Assembly: GCA_947498325.1 (NCBI GenBank)
Contig: CANMKE010000011.1
Location: 62,001-126,000, forward strand
Direction: 5' to 3'
Source of the DNA: an uncultured Persicobacter sp.
GTDB taxonomy: Bacteria; Bacteroidota; Bacteroidia; Cytophagales; Cyclobacteriaceae
Length of the DNA stretch: 64,000 bases
This document shows positions 17,349 through 26,038 of this stretch, piece by piece; the first letter of the stretch is position 1, and each line of letters opens with the position of its first letter. Position numbers and translations under genes: made by a program. The notes under the pieces were generated by a model, which was given only the letters and a program-made list of their open reading frames with translations, was not told the DNA's origin and did not search any database.

Positions 17349-19598
17349 TTAATGCTGTTGCTCAAAAACGGGATAATCCGTATAGCCTTCTTCACCACCA
17401 CCATAGAAAGTCGCATGGGCATTGGCTGACCCTTCATTCAGTGGGTAGTCATGCTTGAATCGATTGACCAAATCAGGATTGAAAATAAACGGCTGACCAA
17501 ATGCAACCATATCGGCATAACCTTTTTCCAGTAAATCAGCAGCCTTTGCTTTGGTGAGTTTTCCTGCCACCATAATTGGGTTCGGGTACAGCGCCCGAAC
17601 CGACAGACGATAATTTTCATCCACTTCTTCATGCACAGAAATGTTCTCCGACAGGTGGACATAAGCCAGGTTCAGCGGCGCAAGGGCTTTCAGCAATTCC
17701 AAACTTAGGGTGCGCATTTCAGGGTCGAACACACCTGATCCTTCGGCAACAAAGGGCGACAGGCGAATGGCCGTTTTGTTCCCACCGATGGCATTTGCGA
17801 CCGCCTGTGTAGTTTCTGCCACAAAGCGCATTCGGTTTTCGATCGATCCACCATACTGGTCGGTTCTTTCATTGGAAGAAATTCTCATGAACTGATCCAT
17901 CAGGTAGCCGTGGGCGCCATGAAGCTCCACCCCGTCGAAGCCTGCGGCTATGGCATTTTTCGCTGCCTGAACGAAATCTGCTGTCGTTTGCTGTACCTCT
18001 GCGATTGTTAATGCGCGGGGATTTTCCGTTTCGATCATCCCAAAACCACCTTCAGCTAACGGTCCGTAAACCTTGTCTTCAATTTTCAGGGCTGAAGCCG
18101 ACACGGGTTGCAGGCCTGTTATTGCGCTATGCGAACGTCTGCCAACATGCCATAACTGCACGAAAATTTTCCCTCCTTTTTCATGGACGCGCTGCGTAAC
18201 TTTCTTCCACCCCTCGATTTGCGCAGGGGTATAGATGCCAGGCGTCATGGAATAGCCGCGCGCCACTTCCGAGATGGGCGCACCTTCCGTAATAATTAAT
18301 CCTGCTTCCGCCCGTTGCCCATAATATTTGGCCATCATATCGTTCGGCACATCCCCTTCGTCAGTTCTTGAGCGGGTCATTGGCGCCATGGCCATTCGGT
18401 TGCTCACTTTGAAATTGCCAAAAGTGAAAGCATCAAAAAGTGTGGCTTTTTTTCCTGCCACCGCTTCATAGGTGGGGTAGTCGGTCAGGCCTTCGGCTGT
18501 TCCTCCAAAGAAAAGTTGTGGACGTTGTGCATTCAGCGGCAGGTTGTTTTCAAGGCGGTAAGGCAGGTCGGGATTGGCGATAAATGGGCGACCGAAGCCA
18601 ACCATATCCGCATAGCCTGCTTCAAGTACCGCATTGGCTTTTTCAGTGGTGTATTTTCCTGAATAGATAATGAGGTTGTTGAAATTTTCGCGTAAGGCGG
18701 CTTTAAAGTCCGTAGGCATGAGGGGCGCATCTTCCCAGTCTGCTTCAGCAATATGGACATAGGTTACATCCATGGCATTCAATAATTTCACGGCCTCAAG
18801 GTAGGTGGTTTCAGGATGATCATCCACGGTCCCGTTCAGGGTGGTGAGCGGAGCCAGACGCACGCCGACTTTCGTGGCACCAATGGCCTGAATTACCTCA
18901 GCAACCACCTCGCGCAAGAAGCGGAGTCTGTTTTCAAGGCATCCACCATATTCATCAGTTCTGTTATTGGCCTGCGAATCAATAAACTGATTAATCAAAT
19001 ATCCGTTGGCAGCATGCAATTCTATACCATCGAAGCCCGCAGCCATTGCGTTTTTTGCTGCCTGCCCAAACTCCTTGACAATCGCCTTGATTTCAGGAAT
19101 GCTCAATGCACGAGGCATGGAGTGTTGAATCATTTCTCCCGCTCCTTTTTCGGGTCCTGAATGGTCGGGGTCCACAAAAACTTTTACGCCTTCGGCCAGC
19201 AAGGCGCTCGAGGATACTGGCGCCTGTCCGTTGGGCTGAAGATCGACATGTGAAATTCTGCCAACATGCCATAACTGTGCGAACATCAGGCCGCCATTTT
19301 GGTGTACCCGATCCGTGACTTTTTTCCATCCCTCGATTTGCGCTTCATTATATATGCCAGGTGTCCATGCATAGCCCTGACCTTGGGGGCTGATTTGTGT
19401 TCCTTCAGAAATGATCAAACCTGCAGAGGCGCGCTGACCATAATACTCGGCCATTAATTCGTTGGCCACATCTCCTTTCGATGCCCTTGAGCGAGTCATC
19501 GGTGGCATGACCATATGGTTTTTGAAGTTAAAACCTCTTTTGTTCAGTGCTTGAAACAATTTTCCTGTATTTGATTTTTGATCTTTCATGTCTTTCAT
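17349..19598 (-). CDS. Tandem fusion of two old-yellow-enzyme (NADH:flavin oxidoreductase) domains
   Basis: Old yellow enzymes are FMN proteins that reduce activated alkenes, nitro compounds and nitrate esters with NAD(P)H; they normally have about 360 aa. This 749-aa protein contains two complete copies. Domain 1 (about 10-380) has MPPMTRSRA, ISEGTQISPQGQGY, QLWHVGRISH, the substrate-binding pair H195/N198 with Y200 in ELHAANGYLINQF, and RTDEYGG. Domain 2 (about 383-749) has MAPMTRSRT, ITEGAPISEVARGY, QLWHVGRRSH, H560/H563 with Y565 in ELHGAHGYLMDQF, and RTDQYGG. Both end FFGG/FYGG..EG.TDYP. Both FMN sites look intact, so two different specificities in one chain are possible (His-Asn versus His-His type). 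A LysR regulator is divergent, a common arrangement for stress-induced OYE genes. Confidence 0.9.
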   Translation of the reverse strand: MKDMKDQKSNTGKLFQALNKRGFNFKNHMVMPPMTRSRASKGDVANELMAEYYGQRASAGLIISEGTQISPQGQGYAWTPGIYNEAQIEGWKKVTDRVHQNGGLMFAQLWHVGRISHVDLQPNGQAPVSSSALLAEGVKVFVDPDHSGPEKGAGEMIQHSMPRALSIPEIKAIVKEFGQAAKNAMAAGFDGIELHAANGYLINQFIDSQANNRTDEYGGCLENRLRFLREVVAEVIQAIGATKVGVRLAPLTTLNGTVDDHPETTYLEAVKLLNAMDVTYVHIAEADWEDAPLMPTDFKAALRENFNNLIIYSGKYTTEKANAVLEAGYADMVGFGRPFIANPDLPYRLENNLPLNAQRPQLFFGGTAEGLTDYPTYEAVAGKKATLFDAFTFGNFKVSNRMAMAPMTRSRTDEGDVPNDMMAKYYGQRAEAGLIITEGAPISEVARGYSMTPGIYTPAQIEGWKKVTQRVHEKGGKIFVQLWHVGRRSHSAITGLQPVSASALKIEDKVYGPLAEGGFGMIETENPRALTIAEVQQTTADFVQAAKNAIAAGFDGVELHGAHGYLMDQFMRISSNERTDQYGGSIENRMRFVAETTQAVANAIGGNKTAIRLSPFVAEGSGVFDPEMRTLSLELLKALAPLNLAYVHLSENISVHEEVDENYRLSVRALYPNPIMVAGKLTKAKAADLLEKGYADMVAFGQPFIFNPDLVNRFKHDYPLNEGSANAHATFYGGGEEGYTDYPVFEQQH

Positions 19599-19610
19599 TT
19601 TTATGGTCAG

Positions 19611-19713
19611 TAGCGGTGCTATGGATTACAGTGTAAAAATAATGCCACAACCGCTATTATGAAAATAATATAAATCATACCTTAGTATCATAATTATAAT
19701 AGTAAGTAGCGGT
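19611..19713. promoter_or_regulatory. Candidate LysR operator region (three TAGCGGT sites)
   Basis: The divergent OYE-LysR gap has TAGCGGT at 19611-19617, its reverse complement ACCGCTA at 19650-19656, and TAGCGGT again at 19707-19713, next to the LysR start codon. Inverted repeats in such a gap are typical of LysR autoregulation and activation of the neighbour. The match is by eye. Confidence 0.4.
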
Positions 19714-20625
19714 ATGGTAAATTTTGAGTGGTATCGGACCTTTAAATCGATTTATGAAAAGGGCAGTCTGACTGCCGCAGCGGAACATCTGTTCATTTCT
19801 CAGCCAGGAGTGAGCCTGCATTTAAGTTCCCTTGAAGGGCATGTAGGGCACCCTCTGTTCAGTCGTGGAGGCCGAAAACTCAAGCCTACCGAGCATGGGG
19901 TGCAGCTTTATCAGGCGATTGTTGAACCTTTGGGGCTGCTTGAGGCGGTGGAACGCAAATATCAGAAAAGTAATCAGCAGGACACTCCCTCCCTGACGTT
20001 GGGGATGTGTTTCGAGACTTTTCAACTGATGCTTGAGCGAAATTTACATCGCCTTTCTTTTAATGTGATTCTGGAGTTTGGCGCATATCCTGCCTTGCTT
20101 CAGAAGCTGGATCAGGGAGTGGTGGATGTGGTGGTGAGCCCTCAGCCCTCGGAGTCTAAGGAGGTGATTCAGGAAATTTTCGGCGAGGAAAAATTGGTGC
20201 TTATTGGCAGCAAGGGGGTTGATACGGAGGCGTTTTTTCAGCAATTTGAGCACTTGCCACGGGAAGATTTTGCCGATTACCTGAAAACATTCAAATGGTA
20301 TGCGCCCACAGGGACGAATGAACATTTTAAGCGGTTTTGGAAAACCAATTTCCGAAAGTCACCAGACTTCCGAGCGAATTATATTGTGCCGAATTTTAAT
20401 TCCATTATTCGTTGCTTAAAAGAGGGGGACGGCCTGGCAGTGGCCCCAGATTTTTTGTGTCAGCAGGCATTTCAAAATCAGGATTTGAAATTATTATGGG
20501 CAGGGGACGAGCCGATCGTGAATCGGCTGCGATTTATTCATCGCAAGAAAACCAACTATCAAAAGCAGATTGATCAGATTAAAAAAGTGATTCAACAGGA
20601 GTGGCAATTGAACGGCCAATCATGA
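19714..20625 (+). CDS. LysR-family transcriptional regulator
   Basis: This 303-aa regulator has the N-terminal winged helix-turn-helix (residues about 3-62: FKSIYEKGSLTAAAEHLFIS then QPGVSLHLSSLE) and a C-terminal periplasmic-binding-protein-like effector domain (about 90-295). LysR proteins usually sense a small molecule and activate a divergent gene. The neighbour is the fused OYE gene, 115 bp away, with repeated TAGCGGT motifs in between, so control of that gene and of itself is the natural prediction. The effector is unknown; an electrophile or oxidised substrate of the OYE is a guess. Confidence 0.88.
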   Translation: MVNFEWYRTFKSIYEKGSLTAAAEHLFISQPGVSLHLSSLEGHVGHPLFSRGGRKLKPTEHGVQLYQAIVEPLGLLEAVERKYQKSNQQDTPSLTLGMCFETFQLMLERNLHRLSFNVILEFGAYPALLQKLDQGVVDVVVSPQPSESKEVIQEIFGEEKLVLIGSKGVDTEAFFQQFEHLPREDFADYLKTFKWYAPTGTNEHFKRFWKTNFRKSPDFRANYIVPNFNSIIRCLKEGDGLAVAPDFLCQQAFQNQDLKLLWAGDEPIVNRLRFIHRKKTNYQKQIDQIKKVIQQEWQLNGQS

Positions 20626-20660
20626 TGAGGCCGCACCGCTTGGGGAGCCCAGGCGGATAG

Positions 20661-21425
20661 TCAGGGCTTATGTTCGAGAAACTGCCGCAATGCCGCTGCT
20701 TTAAATTTTCTGCCAATGGGTAAATGCTGGTCAGCAATCACCACTTCAGATTTAGTGTGGGACGCCATATTATTTTTATTGATGAGAAAAGAGCGGTGGA
20801 TACGGACAAACTCTTTGGGCAGCCGTGCTGCAATGGCGGATATTCTTTCCCGAGACTGGAAGGTGCTTTCAGCGGTGGCGATTTTCACATAATCATCCTG
20901 ACTTTCGATGTACAAAATTTGGCGGTAAGGCAGTTGAATGTTTTGCCTGTTGGCACGAATATTCAGCAGTCCTTTTTCCTTCTTCTTGATCTCGGCTTTC
21001 AATTGCGCCATTTCTTGCGTATTTTTTTTGTACTGAATAAACAGGTCGATGAAGCTGCTGATAAAAACAATCAGGTAGAGGTTCAGGCTCAGAATAAAAA
21101 TTGAACGCGCCTGAAGTCCCATGTTTTGAATGTCGTAATTGGCTAAAATGACAAAGGAAATCAGGGCGATCAGCATTTCAAAATATAATGAAACGATGAT
21201 CATGTATATGAAATATAACCCAAAGCGAAAATATTGCCCTTGCAGTAAATAGCGCGGCAGGAGATAATGGTTGAAAAAGTAAGAAGTAGCCACCACCACA
21301 GGCAAAAGCATGGCGGAAAAATAAAAGGAAAGCTCAAAACTTGCCCATTGGTTTCCGAAAAACAGGGTCAGGAAGGTTAAAATAAATGACCAGTAAAGGA
21401 TTGATCTCAATAGTTGATTTTTCAT
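20661..21425 (-). CDS. Membrane-anchored LytTR-type DNA-binding regulator
   Basis: This protein is about 254 aa from the ATG at 21425 (an upstream ATG at 21485 adds 20 residues). Four hydrophobic segments fill the N-terminal half (LYWSFILTFLTLFF, AMLLPVVVATSYFF, FGLYFIYMIIVSLYFEML, ILSLNLYLIVFISSFI), followed by a short coiled coil (EMAQLKAEIKKKEKG). The last 95 residues are a LytTR DNA-binding domain: ILYIESQDDYVKI, LPKEFVRIHRSFLINK and LPIGRKFK. There is no receiver domain, so it is not a classical response regulator; it may sense a membrane signal directly. The target is unknown; the divergent ExbB-like gene, whose start is 145 bp away, is one candidate. Confidence 0.8.
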   Translation of the reverse strand: MKNQLLRSILYWSFILTFLTLFFGNQWASFELSFYFSAMLLPVVVATSYFFNHYLLPRYLLQGQYFRFGLYFIYMIIVSLYFEMLIALISFVILANYDIQNMGLQARSIFILSLNLYLIVFISSFIDLFIQYKKNTQEMAQLKAEIKKKEKGLLNIRANRQNIQLPYRQILYIESQDDYVKIATAESTFQSRERISAIAARLPKEFVRIHRSFLINKNNMASHTKSEVVIADQHLPIGRKFKAAALRQFLEHKP

Positions 21426-21569
21426 GGATAGGGAACAAATAGGGGTTTTTGGGTCTTCAGGTGGGTTTTGTCGGTAAACGACCAATTCCCGTCGGGATAT
21501 GACCTTGCGTAAATGCGCTTGCTTTTCGTCCTTTGAATCAACAATGTTTTACTAAAAAATCAAAAAGTT

Positions 21570-21941
21570 ATGATGGATTTATTTTACATGGGAGGCCCTT
21601 TGTTTATGGGGATTCTCAGCTTGATTCTTCTCGTGGTAGTGGGCTTGATGCTGGTGTTCGGCGGCTCGATGTTAAAAGGAAAACTGCTTCCTGATGCACA
21701 AATTAACCTTGTGAAGTCGGTAGGGCTTTTTGCACTTATCGTAGGCTTATTGGGGCAGCTGATTGGCCTGTTCAGTGCTTTTCAGGCCATTGAGCTTGGG
21801 GCGGTGAATGTATCTCCCGCTTTACTCGCAGGCGGATTCAAGGTATCGATGATCACGACCATTTACGGGGTGCTGATCTATGTGTTTTCCTTTATTGGCT
21901 GGTTTGGGCTGAACTGGTTTTCGACGCGAAAGCTGGCGTGA
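21570..21941 (+). CDS. Small MotA/TolQ/ExbB-like membrane protein
   Basis: This 123-aa protein has three hydrophobic segments: PLFMGILSLILLVVVGLMLVF, KSVGLFALIVGLLGQLIGLFSAF and SMITTIYGVLIYVFSFIGWF. The arrangement, with a short N-terminal M-x-L-F-x-G-G-x-x-F-M start, a GLLGQLIGL helix and a SMITTIYGVLIYV helix, resembles the proton-channel domain of ExbB/MotA proteins but lacks the usual large cytoplasmic loop. No ExbD/TolR partner is adjacent. A role in proton or ion flow is inference from the fold. The start could be the first or second Met. A LytTR regulator is divergent upstream. Confidence 0.55.
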   Translation: MMDLFYMGGPLFMGILSLILLVVVGLMLVFGGSMLKGKLLPDAQINLVKSVGLFALIVGLLGQLIGLFSAFQAIELGAVNVSPALLAGGFKVSMITTIYGVLIYVFSFIGWFGLNWFSTRKLA

Positions 21942-22244
21942 TGAACGGCTCTGCAATACGGCTTAATTTAGGGGGGCTAAATTTCGCCTGACTTTTTATG
22001 CCCTTCATATTGCACGGCTTCACAACACTTCATACCGATTTTTAGCTAATGGAATGGCCAGTACATGGCATCAACTGATGAGGGTGATTTCAGTGTAAAA
22101 TGTCATCAGTAGATAAAATATACGCCGATCATTGCAGGTTCCACTACGCCAAAAGTGCTATTGGAATCAGCAAAAAAAAACGCCCCTCTTCGATACTGAA
22201 AAGGGGCGTTGTCGTTTTGCAGTTTGCCCATTCAGGCAATGGGT
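21942..22244. other. Intergenic region between convergent genes
   Basis: Apart from the terminator at 22171-22210, which serves the peroxidase gene, I see no gene or repeat in these 303 bp. Confidence 0.4.
22171..22210 (-). terminator. Rho-independent terminator of the cytochrome c peroxidase gene
   Basis: AACGCCCCT (22179-22187) pairs perfectly with AGGGGCGTT (22202-22210). On the minus strand the hairpin is followed by a run of T residues (A-run 22172-22180 on the plus strand). Confidence 0.85.
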
Positions 22245-23612
22245 TTACTGTACGGCTTTGCCGTTATATTCCCCTGTAAGCGTTTTCAGGAATGCTTCTA
22301 CCTGATCAATTTCTTCTGCATTTAATGCACCTTTTGACTGGTAGGTGTTCATCATTTCGATAGCTTCCTTGAGGGTTTTCGCAGAAGCATCGTGGAAGTA
22401 CGGAGCAGTTTGCGCCACGTTTCTCAGGGTTGGCACTTTAAAGTAATGCGTATCTTTTTCATCTTTGGTAAAGTTGGCATATCCGTGATCAACCTCATTA
22501 ACATTTCCGCGGTCTGTAAAGTAATCGCCAGTCAGTCCAACATATTCAAAAGAGCGTCCGCCCAATGCTTCACCTGCATGGCAAGTGGCACAGCCTGCCT
22601 TTTTGAAGGCCTGGTAACCTTTAATGGCCTGCTCAGAGATGGCCGCCGTGTTTCCTTTCAGGTATTGATCGAAAGGAGCGTTAGGCGTAATCAAGGTTTT
22701 TTCAAAGGTTGCAATTGCATCTGTAATCGTTTCCTGAGAAATCCCTGAAGGGTAAATTTCTTCCATCTGTTGCTTAAATTCAGCGTCGGCATTAAGTTTT
22801 TCGACAATCTGATCGAAGCTCGTGTTTCCCATTTCTTTATCTGCGAGGGGAGGTCCTGCAGCTTGGGCCTGTAGATCGTGTGCGCGACCATCCCAAAATT
22901 GGGCAAGGTTGTAAGCGGCATTAAATACGGTAGGCGCGTTAATCGGTCCTTTTTGTCCTTTGATTCCCACAGAAACAGGCAGGCGGTCTACGCCACCTCG
23001 GTTAAGGTCGTGGCAAGAGGCACAGGATACCGTATTGTCGGCAGACAGGCGCGTGTCATGATATAGGGCTTTTCCTAAGGCTACCTTTTCGTCATTCACT
23101 GCTGGGAAATTTGAAATAGGGCGTACAGGTTCGTTTTTGAACGTCTCGCTGGCGGTATTTTGTCCGTAATCCTTGGCTCTTGCTTCGGCTACCCAGTCGA
23201 GGATGATTGCTTTTTCTGTTTCGTCGATGGCACTGCCGAGGTGGATCATTCGGTATTGAATCACTGGCATACTGCCTTCAGTAATGGCCTTCTCTATTTT
23301 GTTCAACACCGCAACAGATACGGGTGCTCCTTTTTCCATTTGCTGAATGGTATGATCAAGGTTGAGGTGTCGGCCACCACTGATAATGTCTTTTTTAATG
23401 ACCTGTCCTACACCAGGCACAGCGGCATATAGTGGTAAAGCGGCAGATCTGGAATGGCAGCTCATACAGTCATTGTCTTTAAGGACAGCCAGGGCTTTTT
23501 CCGTTTTGCTGTTTCCTGCAGCATTTTGGTGGAAGGTGTGGTCTTCTGATAAGTTTAATATCGTGATTGCAGCTATGGTGATGGCCACAAAACCTAATAT
23601 GTACTTCTTCAT
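22245..23612 (-). CDS. Triheme cytochrome c peroxidase (MauG/CcpA family with extra N-terminal heme domain)
   Basis: This 455-aa protein would reduce H2O2 to water in the periplasm with electrons from c-type cytochromes. It has an N-terminal hydrophobic export or anchor segment and three heme-binding CxxCH motifs: C49-H53 (CMSCH), C197-H201 (CASCH) and C341-H345 (CATCH). The last two belong to the classical two-domain peroxidase core (GKALYHDTRLS, NAPTVFNAAYN, FWDGRAHDL, TCHAGEALGG). The N-terminal heme domain is additional, giving an arrangement similar to the quinol-linked E. coli YhjA type. Direct quinol use is an inference. It appears monocistronic with its own terminator. Confidence 0.88.
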   Translation of the reverse strand: MKKYILGFVAITIAAITILNLSEDHTFHQNAAGNSKTEKALAVLKDNDCMSCHSRSAALPLYAAVPGVGQVIKKDIISGGRHLNLDHTIQQMEKGAPVSVAVLNKIEKAITEGSMPVIQYRMIHLGSAIDETEKAIILDWVAEARAKDYGQNTASETFKNEPVRPISNFPAVNDEKVALGKALYHDTRLSADNTVSCASCHDLNRGGVDRLPVSVGIKGQKGPINAPTVFNAAYNLAQFWDGRAHDLQAQAAGPPLADKEMGNTSFDQIVEKLNADAEFKQQMEEIYPSGISQETITDAIATFEKTLITPNAPFDQYLKGNTAAISEQAIKGYQAFKKAGCATCHAGEALGGRSFEYVGLTGDYFTDRGNVNEVDHGYANFTKDEKDTHYFKVPTLRNVAQTAPYFHDASAKTLKEAIEMMNTYQSKGALNAEEIDQVEAFLKTLTGEYNGKAVQ

Positions 23613-24006
23613 AAAAATGTAATCGATGAGAGTGTTTATTATTTTTTATAAAGATATGATAAAATTTCTGCGTATGCGTGGCTGTTCATATATATAAATT
23701 AAATGTATTATAATATTAATTTATATACCATCACTTCACTGATTTTTAATACTATTGATGGTGATTTTTGTCATAAAATAATATGATTTTCACACCAATG
23801 AACCTCTTAATCATTTGAGTGGTGATTTGGTAAAAATTAATACGCTGAATTATATTGATTGAGATTAAACATTTAATATTAAAAATTAAATAATTAATTA
23901 TTAAATTTTTTTGTGTTTTTATGTATTTAAATGAATATTGCTTCAAAGAAACTTACCTGCTTCGTTACGGCTCTCGCAATTAGCGTACGACGATTAAATA
24001 TTTATA
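23613..24006. other. AT-rich intergenic region between divergent genes
   Basis: This 394-bp, strongly AT-rich gap separates the divergent peroxidase and sensor-kinase genes and must hold both promoters. The open frame on the minus strand here is Ile/Lys/Asn-rich and reflects composition. No conserved element stands out. Confidence 0.4.
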
Positions 24007-25743
24007 ATGAACAATAGGGTATGGATTAGGCCCCAAGAGTTGGCCTTGGGAACAGTGATTGGCGTTTTTACACTGTCAATTTTGGTGATTGTGGGCTGGT
24101 TTTTCAGTATTCCCGAACTCCTTCAGTTGCATCCCGCTTTTGTGCCGATGCAATTCAATACGGCGCTTTGCTTTCTGCTTTGCTCCATCTGCCTCAACAA
24201 TGGAAACCATTTTAACAGACAGGAAAATGTTATTCCAGTGATCATTCTCGGAATTACATCCCTGACGCTGCTTCAGTATATTTTTGGTATTGATCTCTAT
24301 ATTGATGAGTTCTTTATGGAAGCCAATATTGTGACCAATACCTCCTCTCCAGGGCGTATGGCGCCCAATACGGGTTGTTGCTTTATGCTCTTCGCCCTCA
24401 CTTTCTTATTGCCAGAAGGCAGTATTCGTCAGCTTGAAATAAAGGGAGTATTGTCTTCCTTTATCTTTTGCCTTGGGCTGATTGCCTGTGGTGGTTATGT
24501 GCTGCAATTACCGAGTGCTTATGGCTGGATGAACATGACCCAGATGGCTTTGCATACTGCGGTGGGTTTCATGTTGCTGGGCTTTGGCATGACGGTTTAT
24601 TTCATTGAAAAAGAGCGTAAACTGAAAAAAGCACTCAGTAATCCTAATAAATTATGGATGGTGGGCTATGCCTTCAGTATGCTGATTTTGATATTTCTGA
24701 TTGATATGAATATCCCTTTGGGGGTAGCTGGAGGTATTCCATATGTGATACTGATTCTATTGGCCTGGTTTACTTCCAAACCTAAATATGCGATCGTTCT
24801 CGGGCTGCTTTCTATAGTGCTTACGCTGATCGGATTTTTCTATTCTGCATCAAGTGGGCTGCCGCATTGGATGGCCATTACCAATCGAGTATATTCTATT
24901 TTGGCTATTCTGGTTGTTTCGGTCCTAATGTATATTATCAAACGAAAGGAACTGAAATTACTTGCGCTGAATGCGCAACTTGATGCCCGAATTTTGCAGC
25001 AGGAGGAGAAAGGAAAATTGCGTGATGAAAAGATCGATCAGTACAGTTTAATTGTGGCCAACGACCTGTTTTTTTCTTTTCATTCCATGAAGCAAAAAAT
25101 GGGTGATTTTAAGGATGGCCATAAGAATTTACTCGGAGACGATGGGCGCCATAAAATAGAGGTGATTCAGCGTTCTATTCATAAATTGGAAGAAGTGATT
25201 TTCCGACTGAAATCCCTCTTCGCGACTAAAGTGGATCGAATAAAGAAGGTGAGTGTTCAGCAAATTATGGAGTCGGTAACAGCACAGCTTGCGCCTACGA
25301 TTCAGGAAAATAAAGCCAATGTGCTTTTCCGTGAACTACCTGTGGTGGAAGGAAACGAAGGGGAACTTCGGCTGGTTTTCTATGAACTGATGAAAAACAG
25401 TTTAGAAGCGCATGTCGAAGATTTCCCACTCAATATCTGGGTGTCGTATTTGAAGGTGGATGATTTTTATCATTTTGAATTTCGGGATGATGGCATCGGT
25501 ACCAGCGACGGCGGTGGGCTTGGTGCGCCGATAGATGCCTATGGTAATCGGTCTGGTGATGCCGGCAGAATGGGCATTGGCCTGAAGATGTGTCAGCGAA
25601 TTATGGAATCACACGGCGGGGAACTTTGGTTTGAAAGTGCGATTGGAGAAGGCACGCGGGTGATATTTAAGTTGCCTATCAAGCAGCATCCAGCTTCGGA
25701 TTTAAAGGAAATCATTCCTTCTGTAAGTCCTGTGTTGTCTTAA
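24007..25743 (+). CDS. Membrane sensor histidine kinase-like protein with Asn at the phospho-acceptor position
   Basis: This 578-aa protein has about nine hydrophobic segments in residues 15-310, then a helical stretch, a DHp-like region and a HATPase_c domain. ATP-binding boxes are intact: N-box ELMKNSLEA (N464), G1 FRDDGIG (D494-D495) and G2 GRMGIGLKMCQRI. In the DHp region the phospho-acceptor SHDL motif of related kinases is replaced by IVANDLFFSF, placing N352 where His is expected; a His lies seven residues later (H359). It may therefore signal without autophosphorylation, use another His, or regulate a partner kinase. No receiver gene is adjacent. The membrane sensor part is not a family I can name. 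Confidence 0.75.
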   Translation: MNNRVWIRPQELALGTVIGVFTLSILVIVGWFFSIPELLQLHPAFVPMQFNTALCFLLCSICLNNGNHFNRQENVIPVIILGITSLTLLQYIFGIDLYIDEFFMEANIVTNTSSPGRMAPNTGCCFMLFALTFLLPEGSIRQLEIKGVLSSFIFCLGLIACGGYVLQLPSAYGWMNMTQMALHTAVGFMLLGFGMTVYFIEKERKLKKALSNPNKLWMVGYAFSMLILIFLIDMNIPLGVAGGIPYVILILLAWFTSKPKYAIVLGLLSIVLTLIGFFYSASSGLPHWMAITNRVYSILAILVVSVLMYIIKRKELKLLALNAQLDARILQQEEKGKLRDEKIDQYSLIVANDLFFSFHSMKQKMGDFKDGHKNLLGDDGRHKIEVIQRSIHKLEEVIFRLKSLFATKVDRIKKVSVQQIMESVTAQLAPTIQENKANVLFRELPVVEGNEGELRLVFYELMKNSLEAHVEDFPLNIWVSYLKVDDFYHFEFRDDGIGTSDGGGLGAPIDAYGNRSGDAGRMGIGLKMCQRIMESHGGELWFESAIGEGTRVIFKLPIKQHPASDLKEIIPSVSPVLS

Positions 25744-26038
25744 TGGCATGGCCGATAAATCCACATGATTTTTTTGTCTACAAGTCAAGAAGTGAAAAGA
25801 AATTTTTAAGGGACACTCAAAGTCTATCTATTTGGATAGACCGCTTAATGGTCTTTTAAAGTGGGCAGGAGCCATAGCGACATGCTCAACCCAATATCAC
25901 AAATCGCTCTAAACTGTGGACGAACCATTGTCCAGTATTTGAAGGCTGCATCACTATACTAATTTTCACTTCATTAGTAGCCAAAAGCATTTCAGTATAG
26001 GCATAATGGTGTATCATGCCTATACTGAAAGGGCTAAT
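25744..26038. other. Intergenic region between convergent genes
   Basis: This 295-bp gap holds a strong hairpin at 25990-26030 (listed separately) and a weak AGACC/GGTCT hairpin with a short T-run near 25838-25857 that may end the kinase transcript. No gene is visible. Confidence 0.4.
25990..26030 (-). terminator. Long hairpin downstream of proA
   Basis: TTTCAGTATAGGCAT (25990-26004) pairs perfectly over 15 bp with ATGCCTATACTGAAA (26016-26030). It lies 9 nt beyond the proA stop. The T-run on the minus strand is short (GCTTTT), so it may stabilise mRNA as well as terminate. Confidence 0.6.

Noticed and set aside
25800-25860. Second hairpin as terminator of the sensor kinase
   Set aside because: The stem is only 5 bp with a weak T-run; mentioned only within the intergenic entry.
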